From MWEH01 sp035409945 (lineage in GTDB: Bacteria; Bacillota; Clostridia; Christensenellales; DTU072): 64,000 bases of DNA. The stretch lies in contig DAONQC010000002.1 of NCBI GenBank assembly GCA_035409945.1, positions 248,001 to 312,000 of the forward strand, read 5' to 3'. A program made the position numbers and the translations under genes. Shown piece after piece: positions 28,966 to 38,398 of this stretch (position 1 is the first letter of the stretch; each line of letters starts with the position of its first letter). Below the pieces are notes generated by a model, which was given only the letters and a program-made list of their open reading frames with translations, had not been told where the DNA came from and did not search any database.

Positions 28966-31377
28966 GTGGCAATTAAGAGGTTATCAAAAAAATCTAAAAA
29001 GGTAGATAGCAAGCTCGAAGAGGCGAATATAGAAAACAATCCTTCTGAAGATGAGATTAGTTCTACAAACGCCGAGAACCCTTCTGACGAGAAACCAATC
29101 AGCGATACGACAGTTAATGATGCAGTTGTAGAAGAAACCCCTTCCTCTACCGAGTCCGAACCCATCGAGAACGAAGCCAATACTGAATCTACCACAAATG
29201 AAACATCTCTCCCCTCTACCGACGAACCCACAGACCCTGAAACAAATGTAGGCAGCAATGAACCTAGCGAGGAACCTTCCATTGACGAAGTTTCTTCCTC
29301 TACTGACGCTGAGCCCATAGAACCTGAAGACAATTTACCTAACGATGAGGAGTCCGCAAGTTTAGAAAAGGACGAACAAATAGAAACAACTGAAGATTTT
29401 AATGAAACATCAAGCGACGAAAGTTTAGATAGCTCTTCCACTGATGCTGAGGCTTCCGAGCCCGCAGATGATGAAAAACCTTTAGATGAACCCAAAGATG
29501 ACTCCTTTAGTGATATCCCACCACTTCCAGCGGAAGATATTGAGGAACCAGAAATCATATGGGAGCCAAAGACAAAAGAAGATTCAGAGCGTTTACGCGA
29601 AATAGATAGACTTGCAAATGAAGAAATCGATGCAATTGATGCTGAGATAACTGCACTTGAAGAGCAGATTATAAAAGAAGAACTAGAAATTTCCGAAACT
29701 GAATTCGTCCCTGAGACAGAAGAAGAAAAACTTGAGTTTGAAAAAATCACCAAGATGGAAGAAGAAGCTAAAGAAGTTAGAGCTGAAGTGGAGGAGATGA
29801 AAAAAGAAATTCCACCACGAGTAGAAAAACACGATTCCATTGAGGTTTATGTTCCTGAGTTTGCAAAAGACGATCTAGATTCTGATAATGACCAAACCGA
29901 CGATAGTGACGATGCTGATGAGGAAGATGAGGAAATAGAAGAATCTGAACCAGCAGTCGATGAAGATCCGTCGGTACAAGAAGAAATAGATAAAGCATAT
30001 GAATCAGGAGTCAGTGGCGAATTAGATGAATGGGATAGAACAATCTTACTCCCGATTTTTGAAAACAGACTTAGAATGAGCAAAAACTCTCTAAAATATG
30101 CTTATTCCAAAATCAAAAACACCATAATGTCTTACGTAGATGTAACAGCATCTTTTCAAGGAGCACTGGAAAACTTTAGATACAACAGAAAAATTATTTT
30201 ACGATTTGCCATACATAAAAACACTTTGCAGTTATATTGCGCACTTCCAGTTGACTCTTTAGACACAAATGTATATCCACACAAAAAATCCAAAGGTGAC
30301 CATGCAAAAGCAACGCCAATAGTTGTTGACATCAATTCAGACGAGTCCGTAAAGAATGCAATTGAAATTATTGCTGTTGTCATGGCAAAATTTTCAACAA
30401 TTCAAAGAGAACAATTTGTTCCAACGGCGTATGCTGAAAGATATCCTTTAAATCCAAATGCTGTTTTACTTGGAAAAGAACATATTGAACCCGTACTTGG
30501 ACAGTATGATAACGATTTTGATTATGCACCTATATCTGGCGAAATAGTTAACGGCATAATAGAAACAAAATTCACCAAAGAACAAATAGAAGCAAAAAAG
30601 GAGCTAAAAGGCAAAGAAGTATTAGACGATCTAAGGCAAACTGCAACAACCATAAAAGCTGCAGTAGCACTTTCCGAGCCAGTTGTATACTTCTTCGATC
30701 CAGCGGTAGCAAGAGACTCTAATGTGGACTATATAGGCATTCAACAAGTACTAAATGATAAGTTTTTAGGAAGGCTAATACCCCAAATGTTTTTTGCTGT
30801 TGCAGAAGGAAGTGACCGAATTGAGAAATTCAATTTCCTAGCCCTTGAAGAAGCTGTTAAGCAATGCAATAGCTATCCAGAACATAGATTTGCACTAGCA
30901 GTTAGTTGCAGGTTATTAATCCGTGATGCCGTATTTGAAAGACTTGTTAAAAGCGCGAAAACCGAACGTGAAAATTTGATACTTTGTTTTGACTGTGCAC
31001 TTTTAGAAGCTCTAGGAAATCTAGGACTAGAAAGAATTAGAAGGCTTAGAAATGAAGCTGGCGTTATGATCATGATAGATAACTCTGAAAATGCTGGCAT
31101 GAAAGTTTTAACAGAATATGACATAGAGTATATCCGTTTCGATGGAAGATTCTACTTAGGTGATAAACCAAGACAAAGAGCACATCTAGAAATGATGACT
31201 GGATATGCAAAGTCACAAAACATAAAGACAACATCGATAAATGTAGCTAGTTTTAAAGAAGCACAACACATGATTGAAAGAGGTGTCGATGTTATTCAAG
31301 GTACAGCTGCAGGAGATCCAAAACGAGTAATAACACTTGCCTTAAAATCAGCACGAAAAATGCCTATCGTAAGATAG
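28966..31377 (+). CDS. Acidic protein with degenerate EAL-like C-terminal domain
   Basis: I place the start at the GTG at 28966 (about 803 residues), because GGGAG lies 7 bases upstream; an in-frame GTG at 28936 overlaps an inverted repeat. After a short basic stretch, about 330 residues are acidic low-complexity sequence rich in Glu, Asp, Ser and Thr. A middle domain with 'LKYAYSKIKNTIMSY' and 'LYCALPVDSL' resembles a domain common in large Clostridial proteins. The last 270 residues follow the EAL phosphodiesterase fold ('PQMFFAVAEGS', 'IQGTAAGDP'), but the catalytic acids are missing: the 'DDFG' position reads 'DNSE'. So cyclic-di-GMP hydrolysis is unlikely; binding or scaffolding may remain. 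It heads the surface/export cluster. Confidence 0.75.
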   Translation: MAIKRLSKKSKKVDSKLEEANIENNPSEDEISSTNAENPSDEKPISDTTVNDAVVEETPSSTESEPIENEANTESTTNETSLPSTDEPTDPETNVGSNEPSEEPSIDEVSSSTDAEPIEPEDNLPNDEESASLEKDEQIETTEDFNETSSDESLDSSSTDAEASEPADDEKPLDEPKDDSFSDIPPLPAEDIEEPEIIWEPKTKEDSERLREIDRLANEEIDAIDAEITALEEQIIKEELEISETEFVPETEEEKLEFEKITKMEEEAKEVRAEVEEMKKEIPPRVEKHDSIEVYVPEFAKDDLDSDNDQTDDSDDADEEDEEIEESEPAVDEDPSVQEEIDKAYESGVSGELDEWDRTILLPIFENRLRMSKNSLKYAYSKIKNTIMSYVDVTASFQGALENFRYNRKIILRFAIHKNTLQLYCALPVDSLDTNVYPHKKSKGDHAKATPIVVDINSDESVKNAIEIIAVVMAKFSTIQREQFVPTAYAERYPLNPNAVLLGKEHIEPVLGQYDNDFDYAPISGEIVNGIIETKFTKEQIEAKKELKGKEVLDDLRQTATTIKAAVALSEPVVYFFDPAVARDSNVDYIGIQQVLNDKFLGRLIPQMFFAVAEGSDRIEKFNFLALEEAVKQCNSYPEHRFALAVSCRLLIRDAVFERLVKSAKTERENLILCFDCALLEALGNLGLERIRRLRNEAGVMIMIDNSENAGMKVLTEYDIEYIRFDGRFYLGDKPRQRAHLEMMTGYAKSQNIKTTSINVASFKEAQHMIERGVDVIQGTAAGDPKRVITLALKSARKMPIVR

Positions 31378-31457
31378 TAAAAAAATATAAACTTCAAATA
31401 TATGACACTCATTAGACAACAAAAGTTTACTTAGTGTTGATATACTGAACAATAACT

Positions 31458-32609
31458 ATGGCAAAAAAGAAAGATAAAACTGAACAATTGTCAATAGAGG
31501 AACAACTCTCTGGTAGAACTGCGCCCGAACGTTCTGAAGACGGTCGTGGTACTCTTGTTCGCAAACCTAGTAGACGTGCCGAGAAAAAACTCAAAGCCCG
31601 TGGCGAGAACATGGTTGAAAATACTGATGAGTTAAGCGGGAAATATGAGTATATCATCAAAAGTAAAGATGTTGAAAAGGAACATAAAAAGAGAAAAATT
31701 GTTAGATGGTTGATACTCTTCTTACTCCTTTTGCTCCTAATAGGTGGCGGCGCTTGGGGTGTTACTTCCTTCCTTGAATACAATAACTTCCGTGTTGTCA
31801 TAGATAGACCCGGACGACAAATTTTTGCTATCAGTAGAGATGGTTTATTCCAAGATCAAAACTGGAAAAACACAACAGAAGTGTATAACATATCTGGTCC
31901 AAAATATATGGACAATATAACCATATTTGGCAACGAGCAAATATTCTTAGACATAGAGACAACAGATGTACCTGCGAATAGAGAAAATCTAATTGCAGCG
32001 ACTTTCTATCTTGTCAATAAAACCGATGAGCAAAGAAGTTATATAGAGTACATCAATGTCAAAGAAGCAACCCAAGGAGTAGAACAAGCCATACGAATTA
32101 TGATTGTAAAGACCACATATAATCCTGATGGAAGTGTTAAAAATAGACTCGTTGATGTATATGCAGCGCCGCACTCTCATGATGAAAATGGGAACCCCAT
32201 TCCTGAACTTGTGGTACCTCTAGCTGAATATAATAACGAAATTAGATCCGACTATTATGCTGGTGCAAAGATGCGTCAAACACAAGCAACTTATGAAGAA
32301 AACGGCAAGACTGTTACAAGAGAATTAGTTGATGAGAATGCGACTCAAATGCAAGCTTGGTACACAACACCATTTGCGTCTCAAGATATTGTTATACGAA
32401 ACGACATAACAACCGTACCTGAGGAGCGCAGAAGCGACTACATTGTTCCCCCAATGGGAGAAGGTGGAAAGGTAAAAATCTCCCTATTCATTTGGCTAGA
32501 AGGAAATGATAAAGACTGTATCAATGATGTTCTAGGTGGAACCATGAGACTTGACCTATCTTTCGACGAAATGCCCATCCCATCTGACCTCAATGTTCCA
32601 ACCCCATAA
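31458..32609 (+). CDS. Membrane-anchored protein with TasA/camelysin-like external domain
   Basis: The 383-residue product has a basic cytoplasmic tail of about 85 residues, one membrane segment (about 86-106) and a large external part. Its last 50 residues, 'KVKISLFIWLEGND' and 'CINDVLGG', carry the same closing strand pattern as the two TasA-like proteins downstream ('ILIYAWLEGTK', 'AIVCWYDGVW'). It differs from them by having a stable anchor rather than a SipW-type signal, so it could hold a fibre to the membrane. No ribosome site is evident. The role as base or adaptor is inference. Confidence 0.7.
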   Translation: MAKKKDKTEQLSIEEQLSGRTAPERSEDGRGTLVRKPSRRAEKKLKARGENMVENTDELSGKYEYIIKSKDVEKEHKKRKIVRWLILFLLLLLLIGGGAWGVTSFLEYNNFRVVIDRPGRQIFAISRDGLFQDQNWKNTTEVYNISGPKYMDNITIFGNEQIFLDIETTDVPANRENLIAATFYLVNKTDEQRSYIEYINVKEATQGVEQAIRIMIVKTTYNPDGSVKNRLVDVYAAPHSHDENGNPIPELVVPLAEYNNEIRSDYYAGAKMRQTQATYEENGKTVTRELVDENATQMQAWYTTPFASQDIVIRNDITTVPEERRSDYIVPPMGEGGKVKISLFIWLEGNDKDCINDVLGGTMRLDLSFDEMPIPSDLNVPTP

Positions 32610-32957
32610 CCTTCACAAACACTCCCTAACAACTCAAACATTTATTAATCCCCCTCAATTTAAACTTCGCTATTTTTCACCAGTCTTTATCGACCATGCA
32701 TAACAAATTTAATTTTCTCCAAAATCCTAATTCAGCTAACTCTCTTATCTTTACAACTTGGTGAAAAATATAATTTAGCTCGATGTCCTATTTTTACTTA
32801 TTTTTTGCCATTCTTTGCCAAGTTTAGGTAATCTTTATATTTTCGCTTGAATCCATAATTCAGCTTACTTTTGCCCGCAATATCACAAAATTAGCCCTTT
32901 TATGCCCAAAAGGGTCAATAAAAAGTAAAACTTTACAAACATTTCACATAAAAAACA

Positions 32958-32986
32958 TTGACACGAGCGCGCACACACATGATAAT
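32958..32986 (+). promoter_or_regulatory. Promoter of the first TasA-like gene
   Basis: TTGACA (32958-32963) and GATAAT (32981-32986) are spaced by 17 bases. The spacer itself is the CG-rich motif GAGCGCGCACACACA, which could be an operator. The leader to the start codon is about 400 bases. The stretch 32610-32957 shows no gene. Confidence 0.75.
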
Positions 32987-33190
32987 ATGTGTATATAAAT
33001 AGGGATACGCACGATAAACCACATAGAGTAGCCCGTATTATGATTCTTTTAATTACATTTCTATTGTATTTCGTTTTTGGTGTGATATACTATTTACACA
33101 AAACTAACAAGGCTTTGACTTTAAATTTATTGCAATTATAACCATAAAGTAATGTTAGATTATCAACAATGTTAATGGAGATTTTCTCAA

Positions 33191-33289
33191 ATGGAGAAGG
33201 TTGGCAAAATGGCAAAAAACTATTTTCGGTTAAGACGGTACGCTAGTGATGCGAGGTTACTAGATATGTACTGTGAGGTAGATAGCTAG
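33191..33289 (+). other. Possible 32-residue leader ORF in the TasA-like leader
   Basis: ATG at 33191 follows GGAG at a fitting distance and opens a frame reading 'MEKVGKMAKNYFRLRRY' and ending TAG at 33289. It overlaps a region able to fold: GGTTGGC (33199-33205) with GCCAACC (33330-33336), GTTAC (33256-33260) with GTAAC (33309-33313), GTACT (33268-33272) with AGTAC (33288-33292). Either a leader peptide or a structured leader RNA is possible; neither is proven. Confidence 0.3.
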
Positions 33290-33400
33290 TACCACACTGT
33301 AGTTTTTGGTAACTATAGCATTTTTATTCGCCAACCAACAAAGTAAGAGAGAATCAAAGTTATAAAACAAGAAAAATAATATAAGGAGAAAAGAAAAATT

Positions 33401-34228
33401 ATGAAGACAAAATCATTATTTATTTCAACAGTCGCAATGGTAGTCATGCTAATCGTTGCACTATCAGTTGGAACCTTTGCATGGTACACTTCACAGAATG
33501 AAATATCCACACAAAGTGTCACAGTGGCGGCGACAACAACAGATGCATCAGCAATTGGTATTGGCTGGACTACTTCTGCCGAGGCAAGTACAGTCGAATT
33601 GAAAGCTGGTACCGTTCGACCAATGATACCTCAGACAAAACCTGCCACCAATTCTGAAACAGAAGCTTTAACTTTCAATGAAGCACTGCTCAAAACAAAC
33701 GCGCTAGGAGAGCTTGAAATTTCAGATATTTCCGACACTAGCGTACCTTGGAAACAACAAGAAAATATTGTAGAAGAAGCTGCAACCACCCTCTATGTCA
33801 ACAATCTAGACATAAACAGTGCTATAAAAGTAACTCCTAAAGTAACTATTCCAGATGCAGCGGCAACTGGTGCCAAACTTGGTCCTCTACTAAGAGTTGC
33901 ACTATTTCATAAAACGGCAACTGAAAATGTATATCTTGGAACTTGGGGAAGCGACGCCCCTAACAAAGCCTACGCTTTAAAAATGAAAACAGCTGGAGAA
34001 GCAGGTGCACCACTAACAGGTAGCCCAGATCAAATTACGGTTATGGCTAACGAGTTTAATGTAACTGGTTCTGGCACTGCTGGCAGCGTGCAAATTTCTT
34101 TAACGGGCGGCGGGAGCGCGCAGATTCTTATTTACGCATGGCTTGAGGGAACAAAGTTAACAATGGCCAATATGAATTTCGATGCTGCAGCCTTTACCGT
34201 AACTTTCACTTCACAACTAGCTGAATAA
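33401..34228 (+). CDS. TasA/camelysin-like exported protein 1
   Basis: The 275-residue product has a SipW-type signal: a short basic start, hydrophobic residues 7-27 and 'VGTFAWYTS', where cleavage by an ER-type signal peptidase would be expected. The mature part is beta-rich and ends with 'ILIYAWLEGTK' and 'FTVTFTSQL', as in TasA/camelysin fibre subunits. The ATG has AAGGAG upstream. A second TasA-like gene and a signal peptidase gene follow. It is likely a major surface fibre subunit or matrix protein; the assignment rests on signal type and overall pattern. Confidence 0.8.
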   Translation: MKTKSLFISTVAMVVMLIVALSVGTFAWYTSQNEISTQSVTVAATTTDASAIGIGWTTSAEASTVELKAGTVRPMIPQTKPATNSETEALTFNEALLKTNALGELEISDISDTSVPWKQQENIVEEAATTLYVNNLDINSAIKVTPKVTIPDAAATGAKLGPLLRVALFHKTATENVYLGTWGSDAPNKAYALKMKTAGEAGAPLTGSPDQITVMANEFNVTGSGTAGSVQISLTGGGSAQILIYAWLEGTKLTMANMNFDAAAFTVTFTSQLAE

Positions 34229-34280
34229 ACCCAAAAATAACTCAAATGATTAAACCGTCTTGAAACTAACCGAAATGTAC

Positions 34281-34310
34281 CAACACCCAGTAATAAACTG
34301 CTGGGTGTTG
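34281..34310 (+). terminator. Strong hairpin between the two TasA-like genes
   Basis: CAACACCCAG (34281-34290) pairs perfectly with CTGGGTGTTG (34301-34310). No T-run follows directly, so it may be a partial terminator or an mRNA stabiliser that sets different amounts of the two subunits. Confidence 0.6.
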
Positions 34311-34384
34311 GGAAAGTTATTTTATAGAGTAAAACGCTAATAATTCGCTTTATTGTATAACATAAATAAGTTGGGAGAATTAAT

Positions 34385-35257
34385 GTGAACGAAGATAAGA
34401 AGAAAAATTCAATTGTCAAATCATCTCAGTTGTTTTTCACAACTATTATGCTAGTAGTATTACTTGTAGTTGGTCTTTCGACTGCCACTTTTGCTTGGTT
34501 TTCGTCCAATATAGAAGTTAGGTCAAATGAGTTGATATTTACAGCTAAGAATGTTGCTGGTGCAAACATTTATATTACTTGGGACGACCCAGCGAATATT
34601 GATTTTGCAAGCCTTGATGCCACAGCTTTAAAAGCATTGCGGACAATTGAGTTTTCCGATCCAGAAGAGATTGCCCCTATGGTTCCCAATGTTGCTCCCG
34701 TCAAAGATACAACAAAAGCAATAGACTTTACCAGCTCGTTTTATGGCGCCACGACAGATGTACAAGTAGATGAACAGGATCCTTTAGTATTTAACATGGA
34801 TGGATATCTCGAAAAACCATATACTGGGAATAATGGTGCAACGCCGGCTCAAAATTATTTTTACATCATTAATGGAGATGCCACTGCCACTAATGTGTCT
34901 GCACTAGTAACAATCAAAGGTGACAATCTATCTCTATTACGCATCGCCCTATTTGTTGAAGATAAATTCAAAGGCATTGTCGTTGCTAATGATATCGACC
35001 CAAATGTGTCAGCGACGCATTACGGTGAAATTAAGTATGGACAAGATGCAACTACTAATGGTTTTGCAAAAATAGCTAATGAAGAAAATCTAATCTCATT
35101 TGAAATTCCAGGCACTGCAAATGAAGATGGAAAAGATAACTATGTAAAAGTAGCAATTGTTTGTTGGTATGATGGAGTTTGGTTGGATGAATCGGGCCAA
35201 AACAAAACTGCTTCTGTATCACTTATTTTTAGAGCTGATTCAACTAATAACGGATAA
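34385..35257 (+). CDS. TasA/camelysin-like exported protein 2
   Basis: The 290-residue product starts at a GTG with GGGAG 8 bases upstream; the ATG one base earlier is closed by TGA. The signal is SipW-type: 'TTIMLVVLLVVGLSTATFAWFSS'-like sequence spans residues 19-41. The mature part is beta-rich and ends with 'VAIVCWYDGVWLD' and 'ASVSLIF', matching the closing strands of its two neighbours. It would be exported and processed by the signal peptidase encoded next. A minor subunit or accessory role is possible. Confidence 0.78.
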   Translation: MNEDKKKNSIVKSSQLFFTTIMLVVLLVVGLSTATFAWFSSNIEVRSNELIFTAKNVAGANIYITWDDPANIDFASLDATALKALRTIEFSDPEEIAPMVPNVAPVKDTTKAIDFTSSFYGATTDVQVDEQDPLVFNMDGYLEKPYTGNNGATPAQNYFYIINGDATATNVSALVTIKGDNLSLLRIALFVEDKFKGIVVANDIDPNVSATHYGEIKYGQDATTNGFAKIANEENLISFEIPGTANEDGKDNYVKVAIVCWYDGVWLDESGQNKTASVSLIFRADSTNNG

Positions 35258-35445
35258 TTGTAAGCCCCCTGTTATTAACTCAAGATAAAAGTGCGCACAA
35301 ATTATTCACTTTTTAACATTTATAGACTAGATAAAATGCTGTTGTTTAGTGTATCAGTCTCTTCATCCCTAATATACAGTGCATTTGTACCATTAGGCTT
35401 TGTATTTGTTGAGATTAAATGTAGCCATACGCACGCGCGCGCAAT

Positions 35446-35474
35446 TTGTATTGTATTTTAGTTAAAAATATAGT
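35446..35474 (+). promoter_or_regulatory. Putative promoter of the first signal peptidase gene
   Basis: TTGTAT (35446-35451) and TATAGT (35469-35474) are spaced by 17 bases. The CG-rich block ACGCACGCGCGCGCA (35429-35443) lies directly upstream. The rest of 35258-35581 shows no gene. Confidence 0.5.
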
Positions 35475-35581
35475 ATATTTGTATATGTAGAGGTGTTGAG
35501 TAGCTAATTAACAAAAATACTCATCGCATGTTGTAACATTGCTTTTATATCATACCTCGGTCAAGTTAAGGAAAATAATAA

Positions 35582-36340
35582 ATGGGGAATGTAGAGAAAA
35601 AGAAATTACCTAAATTGAACGATAAACAAAAGAAGGTTGTTAATATAGTAGTGACATCTGTCCAAATATTACTGGTGTTATGTGCTGTTATCTTTTCCAT
35701 AATAATTTTGGTTAATCCAACTAGCGATAGCATTGCAGATAGGAAAACAGTGCTTATGTCGGTTCGTTCGGACTCAATGGCAGGTAATCAAAAAGATAGT
35801 TTTAAAGCTGGCGATGCCATAATAGTCAGAACTCCAGGAAAAGATAATAAATACTTTGATCCTACTAAATTAGAAGTTGGGGACATCGTTACATTTCAAG
35901 ACAATCGTGTAATCGATGGTGTTACAATCAAATATGTAACTCATAGAATTACCAAAGTAACTTCTTATGATGGCGGAGTCAAGTATACAACAAAAGGTGA
36001 TGCAAATCCCGTTGAGGATGTTAGGCGTATTGACTCAAAAGATGTTCTTGGACTATACAAGGGAAAGTTGGTAGGATTTGGAAAAGTTATATTATTCTTG
36101 CAGACACCTAAGTATTTTTTGTTATGCATAATCTTACCTCTAGCCATACTGTTTATCTATAACCTAGTTATGTTCATAATGATGTTTACACAACATAGAG
36201 CTGAAAAGATAAAAGCGGCTGCGGTCGCAAGTGTTGATACTGAGGAAAAAAGAGAGCAAATCATTGCTGAATACCTTGCACAACAACAAGAGCTTGCTGA
36301 TGGTAAAAAAGATGAAGATGCAAGCGAGGAAACTAAGTGA
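35582..36340 (+). CDS. sipW: ER-type signal peptidase I (SipW-like) 1
   Basis: This 252-residue membrane enzyme has the ER-type catalytic set: Ser65 in 'RSDSM', His121 in 'THRI' instead of the bacterial Lys, and Asp in 'KGDANPVED' (140, 146). Membrane segments lie at about 20-45 and 160-190. SipW enzymes process TasA-like proteins, and two such substrates are encoded just upstream, so the match of enzyme and substrate is good. The cytoplasmic tail has 'EKREQIIAEYLAQQQE', a motif repeated in the second signal peptidase. AAGGAA precedes the ATG. Confidence 0.9.
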   Translation: MGNVEKKKLPKLNDKQKKVVNIVVTSVQILLVLCAVIFSIIILVNPTSDSIADRKTVLMSVRSDSMAGNQKDSFKAGDAIIVRTPGKDNKYFDPTKLEVGDIVTFQDNRVIDGVTIKYVTHRITKVTSYDGGVKYTTKGDANPVEDVRRIDSKDVLGLYKGKLVGFGKVILFLQTPKYFLLCIILPLAILFIYNLVMFIMMFTQHRAEKIKAAAVASVDTEEKREQIIAEYLAQQQELADGKKDEDASEETK

Positions 36341-36373
36341 TGATGAGGGTTTCCTTGAGGTAACCGAAAACTG

Positions 36374-36402
36374 AAACGCCCTTTTAGATATGGGCGTTTT
36401 TG
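36374..36402 (+). terminator. Terminator after signal peptidase 1
   Basis: AAACGCCC (36374-36381) pairs with GGGCGTTT (36392-36399), followed by TTTG. It separates the signal peptidase from the ATPase gene. Confidence 0.8.
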
Positions 36403-36439
36403 TAATATATAATAAATAAATCATGTTGGATTAAAAAGC

Positions 36440-36715
36440 TAATTAATGTCACAGGAAATACTGGTTGGAAAAAGTAAAGATAAGCCATTTAGATTAGAGG
36501 GCTGATTAACTTTATAGGATGTGCCATTCGGAAAAACTGATTCATCGCTTGGATTAGAAAGTATGATTAAGTTTAGAGGATGAACCATTTGGATGATAGA
36601 TGATTAACTTTATGGAATGTAATGTTTGGAAAAACAGATTAACCATTTAGAAGATAATGATAAACCATATGGGGAAATAGGATAGACCATTTGGAAAAAT
36701 AAGACTACGAGGATA
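36440..36715 (+). repeat. Degenerate ~25-30 bp repeats before the AAA+ gene
   Basis: The gene-free stretch holds about eight imperfect copies of a unit like 'GATTAACCATTTGGAAAAA'. The last copies run up to the AAA+ ribosome site. A related 'GATTAACCATAAGATAATAA' lies just before the DUF2357-like gene at 38364. Confidence 0.7.
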
Positions 36716-36724
36716 GAGTGACGT

Positions 36725-38284
36725 ATGTTTGGGAATTTTGTTAAGGACTTTTTAAGTATTTTCTTCGGAGGAATTTTAGGATTCTTTTACTCCGGGCCTG
36801 AGGTTGGTAATTATGGTGGTATATTCGGTGGACTTCGACAGATGTTCGATGTTCCTAAATATATTGAAGTTTTCAGCAAGTATAAAGATACTTTAACTGC
36901 TGGAGCTTGGGTAGGCGCTGCGTTTTTAATCTTGGTTGTTATCGCTGCCCTTGTTGCAATTATATGGGTTGGACTGTTTTTTGGAAAACGACTTTGGAAG
37001 AAAATCGTCGGCGATAAGGTTTTAAACCAAGACTTACTAGATGAAATTGATAATCTGAAACGTGAACTTATTAAAGTAGCGAGAGAAAAAGATAGAATCT
37101 TAGGACTTAAAATTGCTTATCAAGGCTATGATGTGACTGAAGGTGAAGATGGAGAAACTACATCTGGTGCTAAGAAAGAAGGTGAAAGCCGTTTCTATAA
37201 ACTAACTGAAGTTGACACCTTTTATAACGACCCCGAGTTTGTAGAACGCGAATATGAAAATACCTGGGACTTAGAAGAACTATGCGATAGATTTAGAAAC
37301 TATGCTTGTAATAACCCTGATAGACCTTGGCGTAAACTATATTATGAGCCTAAAATTATTAGACTATATTGGGCATCATTATCCACTACTAGACTTATAA
37401 TCCTACAGGGTATTTCTGGTACAGGAAAAACATCCCTACCTGAGTGCGTAGGACACTTTATTAAAAACGACACCACTATTGCTTCGGTTCAGCCGTCTTG
37501 GCGTGATAGAACCGAGCTTTTTGGTTATTTTAACGAATTTACTAAGCGTTTTAATGAAACCGAAGTTTTAAGAGCTTTGTATGAATCTAAATACCACGAA
37601 GACGTACACTTCATCGTCCTAGACGAAATGAACATCGCCCGTGTTGAGTATTACTTCGCAGAAATGTTATCCATTCTTGAAATGCCTTCAAGAGAACAAT
37701 GGGTTATCGACCTTGTCCCTAGCGGATGGCCTTCTGACCCTAAGTTTGTTGAGAAAGGTCGTTTCAGACTCCCCGATAATGTTTGGTACTGTGGAACAGC
37801 AAATAACGACGACTCTACGTTTGCAATATCAGATAAGGTTTACGATAGAGGTATGCCTATTAACATTAACTCAAAAGCAGCACCATTTGATGCTCCTTTA
37901 ACTGAAGGTATGCCTGTCAACTATAAATACCTTGAACACCTATTCCAGTTAGCACAAGAAAAATACAAGGTGTCAGATGAAAACATGCGTAAGTTTGAAG
38001 ACATGGACGACTACGTTATCGAACACTTCAGATTAGCATTCGGTAACCGTATTGTTAAACAGTTAAAAGAGTTCGTCCCTGCATATGTCGCTTGCGGTGG
38101 AACAGAAATAGACGGACTTGACTATGTTCTCTGTAACAAAATACTTCGTAAGTTTGAATCACTAAACTTAGCATACATAAGAGACGAAGTTGATGACTAC
38201 ATTCTTTACCTGGATGAACACTTTGGTGAAGAAAATATGACTGAATGTAAAGAATATCTACTACGCTTAAAGAAGTTGTTCTAA
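36725..38284 (+). CDS. Membrane-tethered McrB-like AAA+ ATPase
   Basis: The 519-residue product has a membrane segment at about 60-88, a short coiled coil at about 100-130 and then an AAA+ domain: Walker A 'GISGTGKTS' (229-237), Walker B 'VHFIVLDEMN' (294-303) and a sensor stretch 'WYCGTANND' (354-362) with an Arg in 'KVYDRG'. The 'DEMNIARVEYYFAEML' pattern is that of McrB/MoxR-group ATPases. McrB normally works with a DUF2357 nuclease; here the DUF2357-like protein follows directly. Being membrane-bound and set among signal peptidases and TasA-like genes, it more likely drives assembly or transport at the envelope than restriction. That role is inference. Confidence 0.82.
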   Translation: MFGNFVKDFLSIFFGGILGFFYSGPEVGNYGGIFGGLRQMFDVPKYIEVFSKYKDTLTAGAWVGAAFLILVVIAALVAIIWVGLFFGKRLWKKIVGDKVLNQDLLDEIDNLKRELIKVAREKDRILGLKIAYQGYDVTEGEDGETTSGAKKEGESRFYKLTEVDTFYNDPEFVEREYENTWDLEELCDRFRNYACNNPDRPWRKLYYEPKIIRLYWASLSTTRLIILQGISGTGKTSLPECVGHFIKNDTTIASVQPSWRDRTELFGYFNEFTKRFNETEVLRALYESKYHEDVHFIVLDEMNIARVEYYFAEMLSILEMPSREQWVIDLVPSGWPSDPKFVEKGRFRLPDNVWYCGTANNDDSTFAISDKVYDRGMPININSKAAPFDAPLTEGMPVNYKYLEHLFQLAQEKYKVSDENMRKFEDMDDYVIEHFRLAFGNRIVKQLKEFVPAYVACGGTEIDGLDYVLCNKILRKFESLNLAYIRDEVDDYILYLDEHFGEENMTECKEYLLRLKKLF

Positions 38285-38398
38285 TACTTGTAACATAAGT
38301 AAACTGTTATTACTAAAAATGCATACAATGTGCTTTTAGATGATAGGTTAAATAACTACTACGGATTAACCATAAGATAATAATTAAAGGACGGTTAA

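Noticed and set aside
28911..29840. 309-codon open frame on the minus strand, very rich in Ser
   Set aside because: It is the shadow of the Glu/Asp/Ser/Thr-rich region of the plus-strand gene and has no ribosome site or recognisable pattern.
33191..33340. Cyclic-di-GMP class I riboswitch
   Set aside because: Some fragments such as GGTAGATAGC look similar, but the conserved core and tetraloop receptor could not be laid out; kept only as an unassigned folded leader.
34281..34310. Full rho-independent terminator
   Set aside because: The hairpin is strong but lacks a T-run, so complete termination between the TasA-like genes is doubtful.
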